Origin: Staphylococcus simulans
GTDB lineage: Bacteria; Bacillota; Bacilli; Staphylococcales; Staphylococcaceae
DNA: 64,000 nt
Assembly (NCBI RefSeq): GCF_002994445.1
Contig: NZ_MRZJ01000003.1
Location: 62,001-126,000, forward strand
Direction: 5' to 3'
Each line of letters begins with the position of its first letter. Within the stretch, counting starts at the first letter, position 1. The notes below the pieces were generated by a model. That model saw only the letters and a program-made list of their open reading frames with translations. It was not told the DNA's origin and made no database searches. The translations under genes were made by a program, and so were the position numbers. Of this stretch, positions 7,950-16,750 are shown one piece after another.

Positions 7950-9041
7950 ATGGGACAAACTATCGATTGGAAAAATGTTATTAAATTAAGCGGCGCCTAC
8001 ATGGCTTACTTAATTGGATCAGGTTTTGCAACAGGACAAGAAGTTATGCAGTTTTTTGCTTCTTATGGAAAAGCGGGTATTGCAGGAATCGTTTTAAGTG
8101 CGATTTTATTCTGCTCGTTAGGTGTAACTTTAATGACGAGAGGCTTCGAGCTGCAATTGAAACAACCGGGAGATATTTTTAAACTGTATTGCGGAAAAAT
8201 TATAGGTCGGTTGATTGAATATTTTACGTTATTATTCTTGTTTAGTATCGTTGTAATCATGATTTCTGGTACTGGTGCAATCGCACACGAACACTTTGGC
8301 ATTCCAACATATATCGGTCTGATAGGAATGGGTGTCATAACAATGCTTACGGTTATTTTCGGATTGAAGAAACTGGTAGATATTATTGGGGCGGTCGGAC
8401 CCGTTATTGTAGTTCTAACAATTGCTATTTGTTTAGTAGTTTTCTTCAAAAATATTAATGGATTACCTTCTTTAGATACTTTACCGCAAGCAGCAAAAGA
8501 TTTACAGCCAGCAGGACACTGGTGGCAAGCGAGTATATTATTTTTCTGTTACAACATTTTAGCAGGAACTATCTTTTTCACTCAATTAGGTCAACAAGCT
8601 GGTAGTCGAAAAGAAGCTGCGGCTGCAGGTATATGCGGCGGTGCTGGATTAATGCTGGCAGTATTAGCTATGGTAGTCGCTATGTTTGCACATTATCCAA
8701 ATGTATTAAAACTTGAAGTACCGGTATTGTATTTAGGTGACACAATCAGTCCGATAGTTGCAATGATATTTTCAATTTGTATTTTGTTAGGTATTTATTC
8801 AACAACAGCACCAATGTATTGGTTAGTAAAAAATGAATTTATGAGATTTATACCAGCAAAATTCGGCTTGATTGTGACAGTAGTATTAGGTGTTGTCTTC
8901 ATGCTTGGCGGAACATTGCCATTTGGTAAATTAGTAGCAATGATTTATCCATTTGTTGGATACATTGGATTGGCAATGGTAATTGTCATTTTTGCTAGAA
9001 CTATATGGTCGAAAGTAAAGCCGCAAAGTAATAATATTTAA
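7950..9041 (+). CDS. YkvI-family membrane transporter (APC-type amino-acid permease)
   Basis: Integral membrane protein of 363 residues with about ten membrane helices, related to YkvI and the LeuT-fold amino-acid transporters. Typical features are GSGFATGQEVMQFF in the first helix and a repeated GAVGPVIVVLT region. The frame could begin at 7905, inside the previous gene, but GGGGTG before the ATG at 7950 marks the likely start, 13 bases after the epimerase stop, so the two are translationally close. It probably moves the substrate or product of the epimerase-like enzyme; this is an inference from context. A paralogue lies at 25342-26409. Confidence 0.8.
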   Translation: MGQTIDWKNVIKLSGAYMAYLIGSGFATGQEVMQFFASYGKAGIAGIVLSAILFCSLGVTLMTRGFELQLKQPGDIFKLYCGKIIGRLIEYFTLLFLFSIVVIMISGTGAIAHEHFGIPTYIGLIGMGVITMLTVIFGLKKLVDIIGAVGPVIVVLTIAICLVVFFKNINGLPSLDTLPQAAKDLQPAGHWWQASILFFCYNILAGTIFFTQLGQQAGSRKEAAAAGICGGAGLMLAVLAMVVAMFAHYPNVLKLEVPVLYLGDTISPIVAMIFSICILLGIYSTTAPMYWLVKNEFMRFIPAKFGLIVTVVLGVVFMLGGTLPFGKLVAMIYPFVGYIGLAMVIVIFARTIWSKVKPQSNNI

Positions 9042-9052
9042 ACTATAAAAAT

Positions 9053-9098
9053 AACGCATTGCAGTTGAAAAAGGGCAGCTGCAATGCGTTTGTTTTGT
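9053..9098. terminator. Hairpin/terminator after the YkvI gene
   Basis: A 12-bp stem (AACGCATTGCAG with CTGCAATGCGTT) is followed by a T-rich tail on the plus strand, and a second T-rich tail exists on the minus strand. The 14-base loop contains AAGGG, like many hairpins further on, so it may also be the first element of the structured region. Confidence 0.7.
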
Positions 9099-9189
9099 TA
9101 AGGGTTATTTTTATAGATTTCAGTGTTTCAATTAAGAAGTTGAGGGAGCTTAATTGAACACGTTTTAACATTTTTTTGTTAAGGGTTAT
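9093..9189 (+). repeat. Perfect 16-base direct repeat
   Basis: TTTTGTTAAGGGTTAT occurs at 9093-9108 and again at 9174-9189, flanking the 13-bp hairpin at 9123-9161. Confidence 0.85.
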
Positions 9190-9581
9190 CAGAATGCAGG
9201 GCTATTCACATTCTGAAATGTCGTGTGATTTAAGTGGTCGTTTGATTAACGGCCAGGTTTACATATACAATCTTATGCTTTGAATCGATGGTTGTATTTC
9301 AGAGCGACTTTAGAACTCTGTTTGATTTAAGTTAGGGTTGTGGTCAAGTATGAAATAGTACGGTATAGCTTTAATAGGGTTGAGGGATCTGCTGGTCGTA
9401 CCTTATTTCATAACTTGATAGCGTTTAAGTGTTTTAACGCGAATTGTTGAAACCATCAATAAATGATAGCATCTGGCTATTTAGCATGAACGCTGACTTA
9501 TCGTTAGGGTTGTAAATAGTTGTTAGGGTAATGTGTGTCCGTTCGCCACGGCTCGCTAAGGGCTGCTTTTTTCAATCACTG

Positions 9582-9724
9582 TTACTATAGGGGATTCGCA
9601 AAGCAATGGTTAAAGCAGACACACTTTTAAATTTCGTACGCATCAGCAAGGGCTGTCAGCTTAATGCGCTGTTCAAGGGTTCATACAGTGCCTTACTATA
9701 GTGGTGAGCGTAAAGCGTTGTATA
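9582..9724 (+). repeat. Imperfect duplicated module inside the structured region
   Basis: TTACTATAG is found at 9582-9590 and 9693-9701. Each is followed 15-16 bases later by CGCAAAGC or CGTAAAGC, and each is preceded by a CNCTG/CAGTG segment and an AAGGGCTG element. This looks like a duplicated structural module about 111 bases apart. Confidence 0.6.
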
Positions 9725-9784
9725 TTATTTTAGAAATGAATGGTTGTTTATCAGATAAGTTCAACGTCATTGTATATGGAAAAT

Positions 9785-9860
9785 AAAAAACTCGATCCTG
9801 TTTACATGCATCACCTCCTTGAAATGTCGTTTCGAGTTTCAAAGCGGGTTAGTAAACAGC
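9785..9860. other. Potential H-type pseudoknot enclosing a 16S rRNA 3'-end mimic / perfect Shine-Dalgarno
   Basis: Two perfect 8-bp helices interleave: AAACTCGA (9788-9795) with TCGAGTTT (9832-9839), and CTGTTTAC (9798-9805) with GTAAACAG (9852-9859). Between them the plus strand carries ATCACCTCCTT (9810-9820), identical to the 3' tail of 16S rRNA. On the minus strand this reads AAGGAGGTGAT, a maximal Shine-Dalgarno, followed after GC by ATG-TAA, a start-stop pair. On the minus strand the first helix followed by T runs could also be a terminator for the DUF2294 gene. Function unknown. Confidence 0.6.
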
Positions 9861-9897
9861 ACCGAGTACCTTACACCAATCCTGGAAATATTTGGTT

Positions 9898-10293
9898 TTA
9901 TTCTATATTACGGTCAAATACAAATATTGAAATGACCTCGTCATCTTCTAAATTTACGTCTGTAAATAGTTTTACAAATTTAGCGCCTACTAAATCTTCC
10001 ATTTGTGTTGGAGGATGCTGCTTATAAAGCTGTTTGATTTCTTCTGTACGTCCGAATTTAAGCATTCTTTCAAATTCTTTGCTTTCGGTATTACGCAAAT
10101 AGAAATTTTCAACTTTGCTTAGGCTGCCTGTCATATGAGCGATTGCCCAATTATCTTTGAAAAACACTTTGATTTGTTCTGGTCCTTTGCCTATGTGTGA
10201 TTTACGATAAGCACGGACAAGATTCGCAAAGGCTTGTGTTTTGTTTTGGTTAGCTATATCAATCACCTGCTTACTAGAGAAATGATATGACAT
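9898..10293 (-). CDS. DUF2294 family protein
   Basis: Small soluble protein of 131 residues or fewer. The segment SHIGKGPEQIKVFFKDNWAI and the later VGAKFVKLFTDVNLEDDEV match the DUF2294 layout (G-x-GP-x2-V, then a V-x-LHTD-like strand). Some DUF2294 proteins accompany membrane-potential or bicarbonate systems such as MpsABC; no such partner is visible here. No good ribosome site precedes the ATG at 10293, and AGCAGG before an internal GTG (codon 10) may be the real signal, so the start is uncertain. Its 3' end runs into the structured RNA region. Confidence 0.65.
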   Translation of the reverse strand: MSYHFSSKQVIDIANQNKTQAFANLVRAYRKSHIGKGPEQIKVFFKDNWAIAHMTGSLSKVENFYLRNTESKEFERMLKFGRTEEIKQLYKQHPPTQMEDLVGAKFVKLFTDVNLEDDEVISIFVFDRNIE

Positions 10294-10537
10294 ATTGAGT
10301 TCAGGCTGTATTGCATCGATACACCTTCACTAAAATTTAATGAAGTATGCAGCAACGCTGAATGTTATGCTCTGATCAAAATGCCAAGTTACAAGTGAGT
10401 AAGACATTATTTAAAGAGCAGCTTTAATGTGCCTGTTATTTTTACACTTGTATTTAATAATAATACTTTTTGCGCTTGATTTAAAGGGGTTTGTTTCAAA
10501 ATTTGCTGATTCATTCTGAGTTGTCTTGCAGATTCCT
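10294..10537. other. Spacer between DUF2294 and tarH, no supported gene
   Basis: AT-rich spacer downstream of tarH. A 35-codon minus-strand frame (10407-10514) is open but lacks a ribosome site. No clear terminator was seen for tarH, so read-through into the DUF2294 gene is possible. Confidence 0.4.
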
Positions 10538-11626
<1,089 letters not shown>

Positions 11627-12430
11627 ATGGGAGCATTAATAACTGTTCTGAAAGAACATATTAAAGGATTTTACTTAATCCATAGGTTAGCACAATTCCA
11701 ATTAAAAATTGCTAACCATAATAACTATTTAGGAACAGCGTGGGAAATTATCAACCCGCTGATCCAAATCTTGGTTTACTGGTTCGTGTTCGGTTTTGGA
11801 ATTCGTACGAACGCACCAGTTGACGGTATACCATTCATCTACTGGATGCTTGTAGGTATCAGTATGTGGTTCTTTATCAACCAAGGTATTTTAGATGGGA
11901 CACGTTCGATTGTATCGAAATTCAATCAAGTTGCTAAAATGAACTTCCCATTATCTATTATTCCGACTTATACCGTTACTTCAAAATTATACGGACATTT
12001 AGCATTACTTGGGATTATTATCATTTTCTGTATCGGTTCAGGAATTTACCCGACGATACACATTATTCAATTATTCTTATACGTCCCATTTGCTTATATC
12101 TTCACAAGTGCTGTAGCGTTGTTGACTTCAACACTAGGTGTATTGATTCGAGATACTCAAATGATGATGCAAGCGTTAATGCGTGTATTATTCTATGCGT
12201 CTCCGATTTTATGGGTCGCAAAACCTGGTACGATTGTCCAAAAGATTTTGATGCTGAATCCGATGTATTTCATCGCAGAATCTTACCGTGCAGCAGTGCT
12301 GTATCATAACTGGTACTTTATTGAACACTGGGAACTCGCGGTGTATAACATATTTATCGTATTATTCTTATACTTTGTAGGTTCTATTCTGCACATGCGC
12401 TACAGAGATCAATTTGCAGACTTTATGTAA
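11627..12430 (+). CDS. tarG: Teichoic acid export permease TarG
   Basis: ABC-2 type permease of 267 residues and partner of TarH, with six hydrophobic helices. An amphipathic N-terminus precedes the AHNNYLGTAWE-like segment (here ANHNNYLGTAWEIINP), which is strongly conserved in TarG, and the chain ends MRYRDQFADFM. Aligning with S. aureus TarG (MSAIGTVFKEH) puts the start at the ATG at 11627; a TTG lies two codons upstream. TarG is the target of targocil-type inhibitors in S. aureus. Followed by its own terminator. Confidence 0.95.
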   Translation: MGALITVLKEHIKGFYLIHRLAQFQLKIANHNNYLGTAWEIINPLIQILVYWFVFGFGIRTNAPVDGIPFIYWMLVGISMWFFINQGILDGTRSIVSKFNQVAKMNFPLSIIPTYTVTSKLYGHLALLGIIIIFCIGSGIYPTIHIIQLFLYVPFAYIFTSAVALLTSTLGVLIRDTQMMMQALMRVLFYASPILWVAKPGTIVQKILMLNPMYFIAESYRAAVLYHNWYFIEHWELAVYNIFIVLFLYFVGSILHMRYRDQFADFM

Positions 12431-12446
12431 GAAGATGAGCGATTCA

Positions 12447-12482
12447 ACTCCAAGCATGTTTAGCGTGTTTGGAGTTTTTTTA
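12447..12482 (+). terminator. tarG terminator
   Basis: AACTCCA pairs with TGGAGTT, followed by a run of seven Ts just before tarB; likely a partial attenuator within the cluster. Confidence 0.8.
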
Positions 12483-12504
12483 AAAGAAAACAGAGGTGAA
12501 ATCC

Positions 12505-13599
12505 ATGAGACAAGTCATTAAAAAGGTTTATTTGATGACCATCAAAGTGTTGAACACGCTGCTGTACAAAAAGAAAATCAAAGCGAATCATATTGTTTTA
12601 TTTATGAGTTTTAAAGAAGATGTCTTGCCTTTAATAGAAAGATTCAATAAAGAAGGGTATGACTTAACAGTTATCGGCAATGTGATGGATAAAAAAAGTA
12701 TCTCAGACTTTGAACGTGTTAAGTTTTTAGCCAACGGCAATAAAAATGTCGTTGCACAACTCAATGCACTCGCAACAGCTAAAGTAATTTTTATTGATAA
12801 TTATTACTTGCTGATGGGTGGGTATCGTAAGAAAGCGGGGCAGACGGTTATTCAAACATGGCATGCAGCAGGCGCTTTAAAGTACTTCGGATTAAAAGAC
12901 CATTCCGTTGACTTGGCAAATAGACAAATGGTGAATCAATATATGCGTGTCTATAATGCGACTGATCGTTATTTAGTCGGCGGAGCACCGATGGAAATTT
13001 GTTTTACTAATGCCTTCAGCGCTAAACCGCACCAAATGCTTCGTTTTGGTTTGCCTAGAATGCAGCGTTACTTTACAGTGAATATAGAACAGCAAAAAGA
13101 AGAACTGAAACAACGTTATGGTATCAAAGGCAAACTTGCAGTATATGTACCGACATACAGAGAAAATCATCAAGCAAACAGAACGATAGATAAGAAACGT
13201 TTTGAAGAGGCACTGCCAGGTTTTACAGTTATTAATAAATTGCATCCTTCAGCAGTCAAGTTAGGTGAAGTGTGTACGATAGCGACACAGCATTTATTCT
13301 TGATGGCAGATGTAGTCATCACAGACTACAGCTCTCTGGCAATTGAAGCTGGACTGATTAATAAACCGGTGCTCTTTTACGTTTATGATCAAGCAGAATA
13401 CGAGAGCGAACGCGGCTTGAATCATTTCTATTGGCAAATACCTGAAGAATATAAAGCCTATAATGAAAATGAGTTGCTGAGCAAGTTGCAAGAAGGGCGC
13501 GAACACTATCCGCCGCTCTTTAAAGATTGGCATAGTTACAATAGTAAAGAAACACTGAATCAAATTTCAAATTATATAAAAGAATTGGTGAAACGATGA
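12505..13599 (+). CDS. tarB: Teichoic acid glycerol-phosphate primase TarB
   Basis: CDP-glycerol glycerophosphotransferase family (TagB-type) of 364 residues that adds the first glycerol phosphate to the ManNAc-GlcNAc lipid linker. Conserved elements are QTWHAAGALKYFG, YVPTYRENH, NKLHPS and MADVVITDYSSLAIE. It corresponds to the single-domain TagB rather than the longer TagF polymerase. AGAGGTG six bases upstream supports the ATG at 12505 over a GTG at 12496. The stop overlaps the tarX start by four bases, so translation is coupled. Confidence 0.93.
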   Translation: MRQVIKKVYLMTIKVLNTLLYKKKIKANHIVLFMSFKEDVLPLIERFNKEGYDLTVIGNVMDKKSISDFERVKFLANGNKNVVAQLNALATAKVIFIDNYYLLMGGYRKKAGQTVIQTWHAAGALKYFGLKDHSVDLANRQMVNQYMRVYNATDRYLVGGAPMEICFTNAFSAKPHQMLRFGLPRMQRYFTVNIEQQKEELKQRYGIKGKLAVYVPTYRENHQANRTIDKKRFEEALPGFTVINKLHPSAVKLGEVCTIATQHLFLMADVVITDYSSLAIEAGLINKPVLFYVYDQAEYESERGLNHFYWQIPEEYKAYNENELLSKLQEGREHYPPLFKDWHSYNSKETLNQISNYIKELVKR

Positions 13600-14654
13600 A
13601 AATATCTATTATTATTCCTGTTTATAATTCAGAAGATGTCATTAAAAAAGCAGTGAGCTCTATCGATACGAAGTATGATCATGAAATTATTTGTATCAAT
13701 GACGGCTCAACAGACAATACTTTAGAAGCACTTGAAACACTGCAAAAAGAAAATAAACATGTCAAAATCATCAGTCAAACGAATAAAGGCGCAGCCGCAA
13801 GCCGTAATGTCGGTTTAGGACATATTACCGGAGATGTCTTTATGTTTTTAGATGCAGATGATGAATTCTTGCCGAGTCGGATTGATGTGATGGCACGCCG
13901 TTATGAACAAAATGAAGATGTTGAAATTGTCATCGGTCAAACAGGACGCGACTATCACGGCGAGTGGCGTACGTTCCCGACACACGAGGAAATCAAAAAA
14001 GATGAAATCGTTAATTTGTCGCAATGTCCAGCCATGCTGCAATCTATCGGACCGAGAGATAAAATGTTCAGTGCGCGATTTAAGAACTTGCGCTTTGATG
14101 AAGATATTGTCTTTTGCGAAGAACATACTTTTATGGCGCATGCCTTTAATCAAGCGCATGACATTCAATTACTGCCAGATATTATCGCAGGTTATAATGT
14201 CCGAGAGAATTCGATTACAGCACGCAGTGTCGAGCGCTTCTTTGACTATATGCATGATGCTTATATTGTTCGTCAGCGTGTTATGGACTATTTAAGAATG
14301 CCGAATGTGCAACAATATTATAGTTATCGTATGGATGAACTGATTGTCAGCTATATGCTGCAGGCTTATGTGACTGAAAAGCCTAAAATGACACAAGCTT
14401 TATTAGACACAGTCATTCAATACATTGAAGGGATGCAGGGCACACATTATGACGGTGATGCACTCTTTAGAATCGTTAAAGTTGTAGAAGGCGGATGCAG
14501 CGGATGGACGTTGCATTTCTATAAACAGTGGCGTGAAGCTTTAAATAAAGTGGGCATAGGACGTCCGAATTATTTAGCATTTAAAGCACAGCTTGTACCT
14601 AAAAAGACAGCATTCAGAGGTCGTGCAGCATTAAAAAGTGCACTAAAACGTTGA
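13596..14654 (+). CDS. tarX: GT2 glycosyltransferase TarX
   Basis: Family GT-A glycosyltransferase of 352 residues. The N-terminal nucleotide-sugar domain shows IIIPVYNSEDVI, INDGSTDNT, GAAASRNVGL and the metal-binding DADDE. It occupies the staphylococcal TarX/TagX position between tarB and tarD and overlaps tarB by four bases. The precise acceptor of TarX is not settled even in S. aureus, so the call is based on family and position. No terminator follows; 80 bp separate it from tarD. Confidence 0.85.
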   Translation: MKISIIIPVYNSEDVIKKAVSSIDTKYDHEIICINDGSTDNTLEALETLQKENKHVKIISQTNKGAAASRNVGLGHITGDVFMFLDADDEFLPSRIDVMARRYEQNEDVEIVIGQTGRDYHGEWRTFPTHEEIKKDEIVNLSQCPAMLQSIGPRDKMFSARFKNLRFDEDIVFCEEHTFMAHAFNQAHDIQLLPDIIAGYNVRENSITARSVERFFDYMHDAYIVRQRVMDYLRMPNVQQYYSYRMDELIVSYMLQAYVTEKPKMTQALLDTVIQYIEGMQGTHYDGDALFRIVKVVEGGCSGWTLHFYKQWREALNKVGIGRPNYLAFKAQLVPKKTAFRGRAALKSALKR

Positions 14655-14735
14655 TGTATTAAGTTTGTAAGTGAAATAATGTTGAAAGTGTGTTATTTTT
14701 TACAGTAGCTTAACATTGTAAAGGAGGGTTTAAAT

Positions 14736-15134
14736 TTGAAGAGAGTTATCACTTACGGTACATATGATTTACTGCATTATGGTCATATTGAACTATTAAG
14801 AAGAGCGAGAGAAATGGGAGACTACTTGATTGTAGCACTCTCTACAGACGAATTTAACCGCATTAAAAACAAAAAATCATATTACAATTACGAACAAAGA
14901 AAAATGATGCTGGAATCCATTCGTTATGTTGACTTAGTCATCCCTGAAGATGACTGGGGTCAAAAAGAACGTGACGTAGAACGTTACGATGTGGATACAT
15001 TTGTAATGGGTCATGACTGGGAAGGCGAATTCGATTTCCTAAAAGATAAGTGCGAAGTCATTTATTTAAAACGTACAGAAGGCATTTCTACAACTCAAAT
15101 CAAAAAAGAGTTATATGGCAAAGATGCTAAATAA
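14736..15134 (+). CDS. tarD: Glycerol-3-phosphate cytidylyltransferase TarD
   Basis: Makes CDP-glycerol from CTP and glycerol-3-phosphate, the donor used by TarB and later polymerases. The 132 residues show the nucleotidyltransferase motif TYGTYDLLHYGHIELL (HxGH) and the C-terminal ISTTQIKKEL (the RTxGISTT signature). A TTG start follows AAAGGAGGG with good spacing. Length equals the B. subtilis and S. aureus enzymes. Last gene of the plus-strand teichoic acid run, closed by a strong hairpin. Confidence 0.96.
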   Translation: MKRVITYGTYDLLHYGHIELLRRAREMGDYLIVALSTDEFNRIKNKKSYYNYEQRKMMLESIRYVDLVIPEDDWGQKERDVERYDVDTFVMGHDWEGEFDFLKDKCEVIYLKRTEGISTTQIKKELYGKDAK

Positions 15135-15141
15135 TATAACA

Positions 15142-15192
15142 ACAGAGGCGTTACTACCGAATGAGTTTCGGAGGTAACGCCTCTGTTTTATG
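15142..15192. terminator. Bidirectional terminator between tarD and pbp4
   Basis: A long stem (ACAGAGGCGTTAC with GTAACGCCTCTGT, plus an inner CGA/TCG) ends in TTTTAT and lies between convergent genes. Confidence 0.85.
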
Positions 15193-15220
15193 TTGTACTG
15201 TTGTTTTAAGATACCGTATC

Positions 15221-16510
15221 TTATTTTTTGCGGCGGAACAGTTCCATAATCATGTAAATAACAATAGCAAGTGCTGCGACAACGAATGCGCTGCCGATAA
15301 TTGTAAGCACCGGATGTTCGCTCCAAGATGATTTCGCAAATGTTGTTGCTTTATGTGTCAACGGACGATTGACATCTACTGCAGGCGGACCGTAATCTTT
15401 TGAGATAAATGTACGATCATAATCGATATGCAGCTTGCTGTCTTCAATGACATATTTATAATCATCTTTTGTAAAGTCTTGAGGAAGGATATCGTATAAA
15501 TCTTTTTCTACAAAGTAAGTTTTACCATTGATTTTGTGTTCGCCTTTAGACATGACTTTTACATATTTATATTGTTCGAATGATTGATTCATTAAGCTGT
15601 TGCCGATTTTGTTGCGTTCTTTGTCTCCGCCGAGATTTTTGAAATCACCGGCACCCATAATCGCTTGATCGATACGGAAACCGTCACTTTTAGTAGTTAA
15701 GGTATGGTTGTAATCCGCTACATCGCTTGACCCGGTTTTCAAACCATCTGTACCTGGAAGACTTAATTCAGAACCTTCTAAAGACCAGTTGAACGTATAA
15801 TATGTCACACCGTGTTGTGTCGGTGCGATGGCTTTAGTGAAATCTAATACCTTCGGTGTATCTTGAACGACTCTTTGAGAAAGGATCGCAAAGTCTCTTG
15901 CTGTTGCTGTACTGCGTGTTTCATCTTTGTAGCGTTCTGGCGCAAAACTTTCCAATAATCTGTTTTCAGCACCTGTCGGATTTACAAAGTGTGTATGGTT
16001 CATGCCGATATCTTTAGCAGTTTCATTCATTTTATCAGTGAAATCTGAAGTAGAATCAGAAACTTGATTCGCAAGAATCAACGCAGCTGCGTTGCTGGAA
16101 GCTGAAACTGTAATTTGAAGCAGCTCTCTGATCGTATACGTTTCGCCAGGATATAACTTCGTGTTGCTGAGCTCTGGAAGTGTCGACATTCTATAGTTAT
16201 CCTCTGAAATTTTGACGGTATCATCTAATGATAATTTACCGTCTTTTACAGCTTTTAATGTGAGGTACATAGTCATAAGTTTAGACATTGAAGCGGGATA
16301 CCATTTCTTATCCATGTTATAGTCGTATAAGACTTGACCTGTTTGGCTGATGTTGACTGCACCTTCAGGTTCAAATCCTTCAGAAATATTTTGTCCGCGT
16401 TCATTTGCAATTTGAACGGGGGATTTGGTTTGTGTGTCTGCATTTGAAAATGGTGTTATAATTGTACTTACGAAGAATATTAACATTGTCAGTATTACTA
16501 TCTTTTTCAT
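15221..16510 (-). CDS. pbp4: Low-molecular-weight penicillin-binding protein PBP4
   Basis: Serine D,D-peptidase of 429 residues that in S. aureus gives secondary peptidoglycan cross-linking and contributes to beta-lactam response. A signal peptide is at 1-24; active-site S74-M-S-K77, the SxN motif in SASSNAAAL and the KTG motif (GLKTGSS) are all present. A single C-terminal membrane anchor ends MELFRRKK. Divergent from abcA with 240 bp between them, the conserved staphylococcal arrangement in which the two share control. No defect is visible. Confidence 0.95.
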   Translation of the reverse strand: MKKIVILTMLIFFVSTIITPFSNADTQTKSPVQIANERGQNISEGFEPEGAVNISQTGQVLYDYNMDKKWYPASMSKLMTMYLTLKAVKDGKLSLDDTVKISEDNYRMSTLPELSNTKLYPGETYTIRELLQITVSASSNAAALILANQVSDSTSDFTDKMNETAKDIGMNHTHFVNPTGAENRLLESFAPERYKDETRSTATARDFAILSQRVVQDTPKVLDFTKAIAPTQHGVTYYTFNWSLEGSELSLPGTDGLKTGSSDVADYNHTLTTKSDGFRIDQAIMGAGDFKNLGGDKERNKIGNSLMNQSFEQYKYVKVMSKGEHKINGKTYFVEKDLYDILPQDFTKDDYKYVIEDSKLHIDYDRTFISKDYGPPAVDVNRPLTHKATTFAKSSWSEHPVLTIIGSAFVVAALAIVIYMIMELFRRKK

Positions 16511-16750
16511 TATGTATTTTTCAGTCCTTCAACAAAAATAATTTCACAAGTAAAACTATTTTATCATAAAAGTAGTTTGAAACAAGTGAGTAAAATGCAT
16601 GGGCGCAAGGATTACAAATGGTGTCAGTCTGAGGGATGTCTGACCGAAGTGTGCTCGGAGGTCTAAAAACAGGACGAATGAAGAAACGTACATAAAGTGT
16701 AAATGTTTTGTGAAGATAATTTAAAAATATAATTGAGGTAAGCGTGAAAA

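Larger units (their letters stand above)
9091..9740 (+). ncRNA. Candidate large structured non-coding RNA, ornate hairpin array
   Basis: About 650 bp without a credible ORF on either strand but packed with inverted repeats. Stems seen: 9123-9136/9149-9161 (13 bp, one bulge), 9165-9170/9177-9182, 9189-9196/9209-9216 (8 bp), 9235-9242/9248-9255, 9265-9270/9292-9297, 9300-9304/9316-9320, 9344-9362/9397-9418 (long), 9421-9425/9436-9440, 9466-9470/9476-9480, 9533-9538/9619-9624 enclosing 9563-9569/9612-9618, 9644-9647/9652-9655 and 9657-9660/9668-9671. About a dozen AGGG motifs fall mainly in loops or linkers. The strand is uncertain: a weak TTGTTT-16-TATAGA (9090-9117) would suit plus, and C-rich loops would result on minus. 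The style recalls ROOL, GOLLD or OLE RNAs, but I could not match a family. Confidence 0.55.

Noticed and set aside
9041..9740. Integron attC array or CRISPR-like repeats
   Set aside because: GTTAGGG is close to the attC core but lacks the final pyrimidine and the partner RYYYAAC; repeats are not equal in length or sequence and there is no integrase or cas gene.
9041..9897. tRNA or rRNA fragment
   Set aside because: Only 11 bases match the 16S 3' tail; no further rRNA similarity and no cloverleaf or TTCGA arm was found.
9740..10027. Plus-strand open frame of 95 codons over the pseudoknot and the DUF2294 3' end
   Set aside because: No ribosome site, it lies mostly antisense to the DUF2294 gene, and its composition is not protein-like.
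10407..10514. Minus-strand 35-codon frame just after tarH
   Set aside because: Open and Lys/Leu-rich, but no ribosome site before its ATG and no recognisable family; kept only as a note.
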